Notes under the pieces: generated by a model
Databases searched by the model: none
What the model was told of the DNA's origin: nothing
What the model saw: only the letters and a program-made list of their open reading frames with translations
Program-made: the position numbers and the translations under genes
In this document: piece by piece, positions 34,970-42,234 of the stretch
Layout of the letters: each line of letters begins with the position of its first letter
How positions within the stretch are numbered: position 1 is the first letter of the stretch
Source: Clostridiales bacterium GWB2_37_7
GTDB taxonomy: Bacteria; Bacillota; Clostridia; Lutisporales; Lutisporaceae
Direction: 5' to 3'
DNA length: 46,231 nucleotides
Assembly (NCBI GenBank): GCA_001797185.1
Contig: MGOS01000053.1
Location: 1 to 46,231, forward strand

Positions 34970-35014
34970 GGGCTGGTCTTTGTGCCAGCCAGTAACTTTA
35001 TCCGGAGGTACAGT

Positions 35015-35740
35015 ATGCGCATTATAACCGTAAAAGATTATGAGGAACTGAGTAAAAAAGCAGCCAACATATTGGCAAGCCAGATTACTTTGAAGCCAAA
35101 CAGCGTTTTGGGTTTAGCCACGGGCTCGACTCCTGTAGGAGCCTATAGAGAGTTGGTCCGTATTTACAAAGAAGGAGACATAAATTTTTCTGAAGTAGTA
35201 ACCTTTAATCTCGATGAGTATTATGGTTTGGACAAAGAGAATCTACAGAGTTACTATTACTTCATGCGCGATAATATATTCAAATTTGTTAACATAAATA
35301 TAAACAATATTCATATACCCGATGGTAGGGCAAAAAATATCGAGCAAGAATGTATAGGATATGAGGATAAGATAAAACAAGCAGGAGGCATCGATTTGCA
35401 GCTGTTGGGAATAGGAAGAAACGGTCATATAGGCTTTAATGAGCCGGATGTGAAGTTTGAGGCTCAGACGCATTTGGTAACCTTGGATGAGGATACCATA
35501 GAAGCAAATTCACGTTTTTTTGCCTCTATGGAGGAGGTACCGGACCAAGCCATAAGCATGGGGATAAAGACCATCATGCATTCAAGAAAGATACTTCTTC
35601 TTGCCAGTGGGGAAGAAAAGGCAGAAACGATCAATAATATGATCAATGGCAAAATCACACCGGAGTTGCCGGCGTCAGTACTGCAGCTGCATCCTGACGT
35701 AATCGTGCTGCTCGATGAAAAGGCAGCCAGCAAATTATAA
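35015..35740 (+). CDS. nagB: Glucosamine-6-phosphate deaminase
   Basis: A 241-residue enzyme with GLATGSTPVGAYREL near the N-terminus, VTFNLDEYYGL carrying the catalytic Asp, and LLGIGRNGHIGFNEP with the active-site His. It converts GlcN-6-phosphate to fructose-6-phosphate plus ammonia, the entry into glycolysis. ATG 35015 is preferred because CGGAGG sits at good spacing; the longer frame from 34982 has none. It ends the PTS operon. No clear terminator follows, and the next 10 bases already hold the first regulatory site of the AOR gene. Confidence 0.94.
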   Translation: MRIITVKDYEELSKKAANILASQITLKPNSVLGLATGSTPVGAYRELVRIYKEGDINFSEVVTFNLDEYYGLDKENLQSYYYFMRDNIFKFVNININNIHIPDGRAKNIEQECIGYEDKIKQAGGIDLQLLGIGRNGHIGFNEPDVKFEAQTHLVTLDEDTIEANSRFFASMEEVPDQAISMGIKTIMHSRKILLLASGEEKAETINNMINGKITPELPASVLQLHPDVIVLLDEKAASKL

Positions 35741-35749
35741 TTATGAGTT

Positions 35750-35764
35750 GTTCCGATATGTAAC
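35750..35764 (+). promoter_or_regulatory. Upstream activator site 1 of the AOR gene (degenerate)
   Basis: GTTCCGATATGTAAC is an imperfect copy of the GTTCC-N5-GGAAC inverted repeat seen twice just downstream. Its centre is 18 bp from that of site 2. Confidence 0.5.
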
Positions 35765-35767
35765 GTT

Positions 35768-35782
35768 GTTCCGTTGTGGAAC
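35768..35782 (+). promoter_or_regulatory. Upstream activator site 2 of the AOR gene
   Basis: GTTCCGTTGTGGAAC is a perfect 5-base inverted repeat with a 5-base spacer. It sits ~140 bp before the -24/-12 promoter, the usual distance for a sigma-54 enhancer. Confidence 0.75.
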
Positions 35783-35802
35783 ATGTGATATTGCACAATC
35801 GT

Positions 35803-35817
35803 GTTCCATGATGGAAC
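35803..35817 (+). promoter_or_regulatory. Upstream activator site 3 of the AOR gene
   Basis: GTTCCATGATGGAAC has the same arms and spacing as site 2 and lies 35 bp from it, near three helical turns. The likely binder is the Fis-type activator encoded at 40089-41984. Confidence 0.75.
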
Positions 35818-35910
35818 GTTTTGTAATTAAATATATAACAAAATAAAGTTCATTTCATTAAAACGTTGTTTTATCATGCTTCTACGTATAAATGACGCCT
35901 CATAAATAGT

Positions 35911-35926
35911 TGGCACAGAAATTGCA
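35911..35926 (+). promoter_or_regulatory. Sigma-54 (-24/-12) promoter of the AOR gene
   Basis: TGGCACAGAAATTGCA is a full match to the sigma-54 consensus, with exact spacing of the GG and GC pairs. Transcription would begin near 35937, about 39 bases before ATG 35976. Confidence 0.92.
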
Positions 35927-35975
35927 ATATAAAATTGTAGAAAGATTTAGACAAAATCATTTGGGAGGTAATGTA

Positions 35976-37715
35976 ATGAACAAATTTATAAGAGTGGACA
36001 TGACAACATTGAACGTTACTACTGATGAAGTACCTGTTAAATATGTAGGACTGGGAGGGCGTGCACTTACTTCCAACTTTGTTGCTGACGAAGTCAAGCC
36101 TACTTGCCATGCTTTAGGCAAAAACAACAAAATAATTTTTGCCCCTGGTTTACTTAGTGGCACTACAGCTCCTAATTCAGGACGTATTTCAGTCGGAGCC
36201 AAGAGCCCGCTGACCGGTACAATCAAAGAAAGCAACTCTGGTGGTTCTTTTTCACAAAAGATGGCTAAACTGGGCATTAAAGCTTTAGTTATTGAAGGAA
36301 TGCCAGCCGGTGATAAGTTCTATATTGTTAAAATTGATATAAACGGTGTAACGATTGAAGAAGCCCCAGCTGAGATTCTTGGAGGCTGTGGAAACTACAA
36401 GGCTATTGAAGTGTTAAGCGCAAAATACGGCCAAAAAGTCGGTATCGCGCTAGCTGGCCCTGCAGGTGAAAATCGTCTGCCTTCTGCTAATATTTCTTTC
36501 AAAGATCCAGACGGTAATATCCGTAGTGCCGGTCGCGGTGGTTTAGGTGCAGTATTGGGTTCCAAGAAGGTAAAAGCCCTCGTTATTGACGAAACAGGAG
36601 CCGGTGCTGTTCCTATTGCAGATCCTGAAAAATTTAAAGCAGCCGCTAAAGTATTCGCTAAAGCACTTCTGGATCACCCGGTCTCGGGTCAAGGATTGGC
36701 AGCGTATGGTACTGATGTATTGGTTAATATCTTGAATGAAGCTGGCGGTCTACCAGCCAATAACTTCACAGCCGGTCGTATAGAGCATAATGACTGTATC
36801 TCCGGTGAAACTTTGAATGCCACCATTACAGAACGTGGTGGTGATGGTAAAGTATCTCATGGATGCCATCCCGGTTGTGTCATCAGATGTTCGCAGTGGT
36901 ATCCTGACAAGCAAGGAAAATACATCACTAGTGGTTTTGAGTATGAGACTATCTGGGGCCTTGGAGCTGATGCAGGTATCAAGGATTTAGATGACATTGC
37001 ATACATCGACCGTGCAATGGACGACTTAGGTATAGATAGTATAGAAACTGCTGTTGCTATCGCTACTGCAATGGAAGGCGGCCTGCTGCCTTGGGGTGAC
37101 GGTAAAGCCGTGTTGGAGGCGGTTAATCAAATTTACGAGCCTACGCCATTAGGACGAATTCTTGCTAGTGGTACATCTGTTGTAGGTAAGGTTTGTGGTC
37201 TGTTCAGAGTTCCAGTAGTAAAAGATCAAGGTATCCCTGCTTACGACCCGCGCCCAGTCAAGGGTATCGGACTGACTTATGCTACTACCCCAATGGGCGC
37301 TGACCATACTGCAGGATACTGTATCTCCGGTAACATATTAAAGGTAGGCGCTAATATAGATCCACTTAAGAAAGACGGCCAAATCGAATATGCCCGTGCT
37401 ATGCAAATCGGAACAGCTGCTGTTGACAGTACCGGTATGTGTCTATTCGTTTACTTCGGCATAGCTGACAATCCTGGTGGATACCAAGCTCTGATCGACA
37501 TGATCAATGCACAATACGGTATAGCTTTGACTGCTGTCGATGTTGACAAACTGGGTGAATCCGTTCTTAAGGTTGAGCGTGCTTTCAACAAAGCAGCCGG
37601 TTTCACTAACGCACACGATCGTCTGCCTGAATTCTTCGAATATGAGCCATGTCCTCCGCACAATGTGGTTTGGGACTTTACTCCTGAAGAAATCGACGAA
37701 GTTTACAATTTTTAA
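35976..37715 (+). CDS. aor: Aldehyde ferredoxin oxidoreductase (tungsten-type)
   Basis: A 579-residue AOR-family enzyme. The N-terminal pterin domain runs MNKFIRVDMTTLNVTTDEVP to about residue 200, with RISVGAKSPLTGTIKESNSG and GRGGLGAVLGSKKVKAL. The cluster Cys segment reads HGCHPGCVIRCS, where the first two Cys are three apart rather than the more familiar two. DSTGMCLF supplies the last ligand. AOR interconverts aldehydes and acids with ferredoxin, using a bis-pterin tungsten cofactor. GGGAGG precedes ATG 35976. Arg is coded almost only by CGT/CGC here, unlike the AGA-rich neighbours, which suggests very high expression or transfer. Confidence 0.92.
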   Translation: MNKFIRVDMTTLNVTTDEVPVKYVGLGGRALTSNFVADEVKPTCHALGKNNKIIFAPGLLSGTTAPNSGRISVGAKSPLTGTIKESNSGGSFSQKMAKLGIKALVIEGMPAGDKFYIVKIDINGVTIEEAPAEILGGCGNYKAIEVLSAKYGQKVGIALAGPAGENRLPSANISFKDPDGNIRSAGRGGLGAVLGSKKVKALVIDETGAGAVPIADPEKFKAAAKVFAKALLDHPVSGQGLAAYGTDVLVNILNEAGGLPANNFTAGRIEHNDCISGETLNATITERGGDGKVSHGCHPGCVIRCSQWYPDKQGKYITSGFEYETIWGLGADAGIKDLDDIAYIDRAMDDLGIDSIETAVAIATAMEGGLLPWGDGKAVLEAVNQIYEPTPLGRILASGTSVVGKVCGLFRVPVVKDQGIPAYDPRPVKGIGLTYATTPMGADHTAGYCISGNILKVGANIDPLKKDGQIEYARAMQIGTAAVDSTGMCLFVYFGIADNPGGYQALIDMINAQYGIALTAVDVDKLGESVLKVERAFNKAAGFTNAHDRLPEFFEYEPCPPHNVVWDFTPEEIDEVYNF

Positions 37716-37771
37716 TTAGATCTCCGCTTTTAGCCATCTTGGCTTCGTGGAGTACAATATCCTCATAAAAT

Positions 37772-37791
37772 AGCCGGACCTAGGTCCGGCT
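37772..37791 (+). terminator. Strong hairpin between aor and its maturation genes
   Basis: AGCCGGACCTAGGTCCGGCT is a perfect 20-base palindrome followed by CCAAATTTTTC. A weaker stem, AGCCA (37732-37736) with TGGCT (37740-37744) inside CTCC/GGAG, lies just after the aor stop. It probably ends most aor transcripts and lets a fraction continue, giving more AOR than maturase. Confidence 0.75.
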
Positions 37792-37873
37792 CCAAATTTT
37801 TCAGTACTATCGGAGAAGTGTAGAGAATCGTTTTTACAAGGTAGGTTAGAATATTCAGAGGGGGTAAATTTGT

Positions 37874-38203
37874 ATGTCGGAACAAAGCAGAAAAACGATT
37901 GAGGTCAGAGGCTTTCTTCATTTGGATGCTGTTTTTCGAAAAAAAGGCACCATCCCTTTAATCATGGGGCTTGAGGACCCAATTACAGGTATTGAACTGG
38001 CAGCGAAACTGGAGATTACTTTGGATGAAATTGAAGTCATTTTTGTAAACGGTTTTGTCCAGGAATTAGATTATATGATTTATCCGGGCGATCGGATAGC
38101 TTTTCTACCGCCAGGCTGTCCCGGACCATATCGGATAGCTTTGGGATTTTATGGAAAAAACAAGAGTAACGAATCAAACTTTAAAATAAAGAAAAAGGAG
38201 TAG
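37874..38203 (+). CDS. MoaD/ThiS-like protein of the AOR locus, without a Gly-Gly end
   Basis: A 109-residue protein. Residues 8-95 follow a ubiquitin-like beta-grasp pattern: TIEVRGFLHLD, TGIELAAKLEITLDEIEVIFVNG, YPGDRIAFLPPGCPG. This resembles the MoaD/ThiS proteins found with AOR genes. However, the chain runs past the fold with a basic tail (KNKSNESNFKIKKKE) and lacks the Gly-Gly terminus needed for thiocarboxylate chemistry. It may be a structural partner or a regulatory paralogue of the true carrier at 39481. GGGGG stands before ATG 37874. Confidence 0.7.
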   Translation: MSEQSRKTIEVRGFLHLDAVFRKKGTIPLIMGLEDPITGIELAAKLEITLDEIEVIFVNGFVQELDYMIYPGDRIAFLPPGCPGPYRIALGFYGKNKSNESNFKIKKKE

Positions 38204-38232
38204 TTGTTCCTTAGCATCTAGGAGGATATAAG

Positions 38233-39432
38233 ATGAAAAAAGAGCTTAAGACCTTGGGAACTGAGCTTTTTGTAGTGGGTGAAAGGGTTCGGATTTCCAA
38301 GGATGGTTATATGAAGCTGCCTATACCCATGGAAGAGGAACAAGAAGCAATATTTATTTCCACAGAGGGTGGTTACCGGTTAATCCCGCTGCTGCCGGAT
38401 GCAAAAAGGATATATATCGAAGTCACCACAGAATGTAATTTTGCATGTATAACCTGTATTCGCAGTTCCTGGCATGATAGACTGCTGCACATGGAGTGGG
38501 AGACTTTTGAAAAGATACTGGAAAGTCTTAAAGAACTGCCGGAACTGGAGTCGGTACATTTTGGTGGTTTCGGTGAGCCCATGATGCATCCAAGGATTTT
38601 TGATATGCTGCGGGCAGTGAAGAAACTTGGACTCAAGGCAGAAATGATTACCAATGGTTCGTATTTAAATAAGGAAAATATTCAAAAATTGATTGATCTG
38701 GAATTGGATGTTCTCTTTACTTCCTTGGACAGTCCTGAGGAAGAGGAATATAATGAAATACGTCAAGGCGCCAATTTTCAAAGCGTTTCTCAAAGTATTG
38801 CAAATTTGCAGGCTATGAAACAGGAACGAAAGACCAGAAAGCCGGAACTAGGGATTGAGTTTGTAGCCATGAAAAAGAATTATGCCAGACTGCCGAAGCT
38901 GATCCAAATGGCTTATGATCTCAAAGCCAGTCAGATCATCATAAGCAATCTGCTGCCTTACCACGAATCCATGAAGGATGAAATTGTTTATGATATAGAT
39001 GATACAGGTTGCATGTTTGGAAAAGATTCTTTGAAGACCACTGTTTGGGCTCAGATGTCCAATATGAAGTTAAGGACGGAACGCAGCTGTAAGTTTGCGA
39101 AGGATAAATCCTTATGCATCAACTACCAGGGTAACGTCAGTCCCTGCTATGCCTTGATGCATTCCTACGAGTGCTATATCTATGGAAGAAAAAAGCAAAT
39201 GTACCCCTGCTATATGGGCAATGTCAATGAAAAGAAACTTCAGGAGATTTGGATGGATCCTGGGTATGTCAACTTCAGGCGGGCTGTCAATGAAAACCTT
39301 TTCCCTTCCTGTACGGACTGCAAATCCAGGGATGGATGCAGCTATACCGATAGCAATGAAATGGATTGCTGGGGCAACAGTCCCTCCTGTGGAGAGTGTC
39401 TCTGGGCTAGAAGGATAATCGCTTGCCCATAG
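38233..39432 (+). CDS. Radical-SAM maturase of tungsten-cofactor oxidoreductases
   Basis: A 399-residue enzyme. The radical-SAM cluster motif is CNFACITC (CX3CX2C) near residue 70, followed by the GGFGEPMMHP glycine motif. The C-terminal third is Cys-rich in SPASM style: CKFAKDKSLC, SPCYALMHSYEC, MYPCYMGNV, CTDCKSRDGC, CWGNSPSCGEC. Proteins of this type sit beside AOR-family genes and are named as their maturases, though the reaction is not well known. AGGAGG precedes the start. It is flanked by two MoaD-like genes, one transcript with them. Confidence 0.87.
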   Translation: MKKELKTLGTELFVVGERVRISKDGYMKLPIPMEEEQEAIFISTEGGYRLIPLLPDAKRIYIEVTTECNFACITCIRSSWHDRLLHMEWETFEKILESLKELPELESVHFGGFGEPMMHPRIFDMLRAVKKLGLKAEMITNGSYLNKENIQKLIDLELDVLFTSLDSPEEEEYNEIRQGANFQSVSQSIANLQAMKQERKTRKPELGIEFVAMKKNYARLPKLIQMAYDLKASQIIISNLLPYHESMKDEIVYDIDDTGCMFGKDSLKTTVWAQMSNMKLRTERSCKFAKDKSLCINYQGNVSPCYALMHSYECYIYGRKKQMYPCYMGNVNEKKLQEIWMDPGYVNFRRAVNENLFPSCTDCKSRDGCSYTDSNEMDCWGNSPSCGECLWARRIIACP

Positions 39433-39480
39433 GCAATATTATTAAGTGAATCCAACCATATAATGATAAGAGGTGATTAG

Positions 39481-39705
39481 GTGCAGATAAAAGTAAAGCT
39501 CTTTGCGACACTTAGAGAAAATCGTGAGAAAGAGATGATGATGGATCTAGTACAGGGAGCGACTCCGAAGGATATCATTGAACGCCTAAATATTCGGGCA
39601 GAGGAAGCAGCAATAATAATGATCAACGGAAGAGGTGCGAATTCTGATCAGGTTTTGGAGGATAATGATACGGTGTCTATTTTCCCGCCTGTAGGAGGCG
39701 GCTAA
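39481..39705 (+). CDS. MoaD-like sulfur carrier of the AOR locus
   Basis: A 74-residue ubiquitin-fold protein: QIKVKLFATLRENR at the start, TPKDIIERLNI in the middle, and the end NDTVSIFPPVGGG, where the C-terminal Gly-Gly forms the thiocarboxylate. MoaD donates sulfur to make the dithiolene of molybdopterin or tungstopterin. The start is GTG, after AGAGGTGATTAG. The local copy is probably dedicated to the tungsten cofactor of AOR. A terminator follows 17 bases downstream. Confidence 0.85.
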   Translation: MQIKVKLFATLRENREKEMMMDLVQGATPKDIIERLNIRAEEAAIIMINGRGANSDQVLEDNDTVSIFPPVGGG

Positions 39706-39721
39706 ACAAGTTTGAAATCTT

Positions 39722-39776
39722 AAACAGATAGAGGTTTGAGTAGAAATACGAAATTCCCGCTATCTGTTTTTTTATG
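39722..39776 (+). terminator. Terminator of the AOR accessory transcript
   Basis: AAACAGATAG (39722-39731) pairs with CTATCTGTTT (39760-39769), and the stem is followed by TTTT. The loop is long, 28 bases. Confidence 0.75.
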
Positions 39777-39829
39777 GCAAAACAGTAAGCTTTCCGAAAA
39801 AGTATATAGCATAACTAATTATACATCTC

Positions 39830-39887
39830 GCATGAATATTATGCATATTGTGACCATACTAAAATACCAGAAATGGTCAAATCATGC
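39830..39887. repeat. Nested inverted repeats in the convergent intergenic region
   Basis: TGACCAT (39851-39857) faces ATGGTCA (39873-39879), and GCATGA (39830-39835) faces TCATGC (39882-39887). Both are perfect. They lie between converging genes, so a promoter operator is less likely than an RNA structure. The rest of 39770-40088 holds no convincing gene; one open frame of ~40 codons at 39991-40122 has GGGGG before it but no standard start codon. Confidence 0.4.
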
Positions 39888-40088
39888 TTTTGTTTTACCG
39901 TGATTTTGGTAATACAATTTTTTACTTTTTAATGCACAACACTAATATTAAGCAACATCTGTGCCAAATCATAAAAAATTAGGGGGTTTTATAATCGTTG
40001 AGTTACTGAGTTACATCAGAAGCATAAAAGCAATCGGTCCTGCCAAATCAAGAACGCTCTATTTTGGAGCAATTAAGTCTCATTACAG

Positions 40089-41984
40089 TTATTCTATTTC
40101 GGAACGACGTTCTGTATCGTGACAATGGATATCGTATTTTTCAAGTTTTCGATAAAGTGTATTTCTACCAACTCCTAAAATTTTAGCTGCAGCTGTAACA
40201 TTGCCATGAGATTCATTTAAAACGGTGATAATATGCTGTTTTTCCACTTGCTCCAAGCTCAAATTAATGCTTTGCTTATTAGTGTGATTTAAATTAACTT
40301 TTTTGCCAAGGAAGTTTGGTTGAACAGATTCTGTGTTGACAATTAATTCGATAACATTTTCCAATTCTCTGATATTGCCCTGCCATTCATGTTTTTTCAG
40401 AAAGTCCAAGTATTCCGGTGATATAGCTACTCTTCTTTTGTTCAACCTTTTGGAGGTTTTTTCCATGTAGTAGTCAAAAAGCAAAGGTATATCATCTGCC
40501 CGTTCTCTTAGTGGTGGTAGATATATAGGAAGTACATTTAATCTATAGTAAAGATCTTTCCTGAAATTACCTGCTGCTACTTCTTTCTTTAAATTCTTGT
40601 TGGTAGCGGCAATAATTCTGACGTTGACAGGGATCTGTCTGTGACTTCCTATTCTGGTTATTACACCTTCCTCGATTACTCTAAGAAGCTTGATTTGCAT
40701 ATCTATTGGCATTTCTCCGATTTCATCCAAGAAAATTGTACCTTCATCGGCAAGTTCAAATTTGCCTGCATTGCCGCCTCGTTTTGCACCGGTAAAGGCG
40801 CCTTCCTCGTAGCCAAATAGTTCAGACTCAATGAGTGTTCTGGGTATTGCCCCGCAATTTACCGCAATAAAAGGCTCTTCCTTTCGAATGCTGTAATTGT
40901 GAATAGATTGCGCAAAAACCTCTTTACCCGTTCCACTTTCTCCAGTAATTAAAATTGTAGAACTGCTATCGGCAATTTTTTTTGCGTACTCAATAGTTCT
41001 TAAGAATTCTTCGTTTTTTCCTATGATTTTATCAAAGGTATAAATAGCTTGACCGCTCAGTATCTTACCTGCAAGCTTTCTGCTTTTTTTAAGCTCATAG
41101 AATATGTGAATGATCTCGATAATTTCTTTGTCGGAATTGAATATGGGGGAGGCAGTAAGAGTAAACTGAATCTTATTTGCTCGTGCCTTTACGTTTACAT
41201 CCTTGTCTACATAGCTTTCTCTTGCTGTAAGCTTGACAACAACCTCATTCCAGCCTTCGATCAAATTCCATACCTTCATGTTCTTGATTTCATATTCACT
41301 ATAGCCAAACATTTTAACAATCTGCTTGTTCATAGAAGTGATGTTGCCTGATAAATCCGAGGTCAAAATACCTGAGGATACTGAATCAAATATGCTTTCT
41401 ATATGTTTTTTTGATATCGTCAATATTGAATTTATATCATTTACCTCTAACATACGTTCAATTGCATTTGCTGCTGCCACTACCATTCCCAAGGTATGGG
41501 GATGAACGTTTTCGCTGTATCCTGTTAAATCGATAATTCCGATTATTTTACCATTGGCATCCTTTATTGGTGCAGCCGAGCAGGTCCACTTGTGGTAAGC
41601 CTTGATAAAATGCTCCGCGCCTGATACTTGAACAGGCTGACCTTCACTTATAACCATGCTCATGGCATTGGTACCAATACTATCTTCATCCATATATGCG
41701 CCAGGTATCATTTTGAGCCTGTTTGCCTCTGATAGTATTTTTTCATCACCTGTGACGCTGAGGATACAGCCTTCGGCATCATTTAGTATGACAAAAAAAT
41801 CCGAGCCCCTGACAAAATCGTATAGATGCTCCAAAAAAGGAGCTGCTGTCTTTATAAGTTCTTTGTTTTGTTCAAGTTTTTGTATTAAAGTCTTGCCTTC
41901 TAATACCCTCGTGCTAAATATATTCTCCGGCTTGACTCCTTTGGTAATACACCTTACATGGGACGCTTCGATGCACTTGTTCAT
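40089..41984 (-). CDS. AcoR-like sigma-54-dependent activator (GAF-PAS-AAA-Fis)
   Basis: A 631-residue activator. The N-terminal GAF-like domain covers about residues 50-195 (EGCILSVTGD, then DEDSIGTNAMSMV and WTCSAAPIKD, typical of AcoR-type regulators). A PAS domain follows (about 205-310). The AAA+ domain has Walker A GESGTGKE, the sigma-54 loop GAFTGA and Walker B GTIFLDEIGEMP. A Fis-type helix-turn-helix ends it (NVTAAAKILGVGRNTLYRKL). ATG 41984 is preferred over 41996, where the GAGG abuts the codon. It is the best candidate to bind the GTTCC-N5-GGAAC sites of aor and respond to an aldehyde or acid signal. Confidence 0.92.
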   Translation of the reverse strand: MNKCIEASHVRCITKGVKPENIFSTRVLEGKTLIQKLEQNKELIKTAAPFLEHLYDFVRGSDFFVILNDAEGCILSVTGDEKILSEANRLKMIPGAYMDEDSIGTNAMSMVISEGQPVQVSGAEHFIKAYHKWTCSAAPIKDANGKIIGIIDLTGYSENVHPHTLGMVVAAANAIERMLEVNDINSILTISKKHIESIFDSVSSGILTSDLSGNITSMNKQIVKMFGYSEYEIKNMKVWNLIEGWNEVVVKLTARESYVDKDVNVKARANKIQFTLTASPIFNSDKEIIEIIHIFYELKKSRKLAGKILSGQAIYTFDKIIGKNEEFLRTIEYAKKIADSSSTILITGESGTGKEVFAQSIHNYSIRKEEPFIAVNCGAIPRTLIESELFGYEEGAFTGAKRGGNAGKFELADEGTIFLDEIGEMPIDMQIKLLRVIEEGVITRIGSHRQIPVNVRIIAATNKNLKKEVAAGNFRKDLYYRLNVLPIYLPPLRERADDIPLLFDYYMEKTSKRLNKRRVAISPEYLDFLKKHEWQGNIRELENVIELIVNTESVQPNFLGKKVNLNHTNKQSINLSLEQVEKQHIITVLNESHGNVTAAAKILGVGRNTLYRKLEKYDIHCHDTERRSEIE

Positions 41985-42101
41985 TTTATTCACCATCCTC
42001 TTGACACAACTGTTTATATGGATTAGAGTATAAATTCTTTATATATTCCAATAATCCTTTAAAGTAAAAGTAAACAATGAAAGTTTTTGGAATAAATCCC
42101 A

Positions 42102-42128
42102 CAAAACCTATTGACAAAGTAGGTTTTG
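42102..42128 (+). promoter_or_regulatory. Inverted-repeat operator overlapping the -35 of the amino-acid ABC operon
   Basis: CAAAACCTA (42102-42110) and TAGGTTTTG (42120-42128) are perfect 9-base arms around TTGACAAAG. The loop contains the whole -35 hexamer. A repressor here would block the promoter. Its identity is unknown. Confidence 0.65.
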
Positions 42129-42139
42129 GACATTATAAT
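42111..42139 (+). promoter_or_regulatory. Consensus sigma-A promoter of the amino-acid ABC operon
   Basis: TTGACA (42111-42116), 17 bases, TATAAT (42134-42139); both hexamers are perfect. Transcription would start near 42146 and leave an ~89-base leader before ATG 42235. I see no riboswitch or antiterminator in that leader. Confidence 0.85.
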
Positions 42140-42234
42140 TAAAAACATAGTAAACAGATAGGAATAGTCAATATGTTATCTGAAGCCAAATTTAGTACAA
42201 TAATTCTAAATCATTTAAAAATGGAGGAAGCAAA

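Noticed and set aside
39991-40122. Short open frame after a G-rich ribosome-like site
   Set aside because: It lacks ATG, GTG or TTG in frame after the site and runs into the end of the activator gene.
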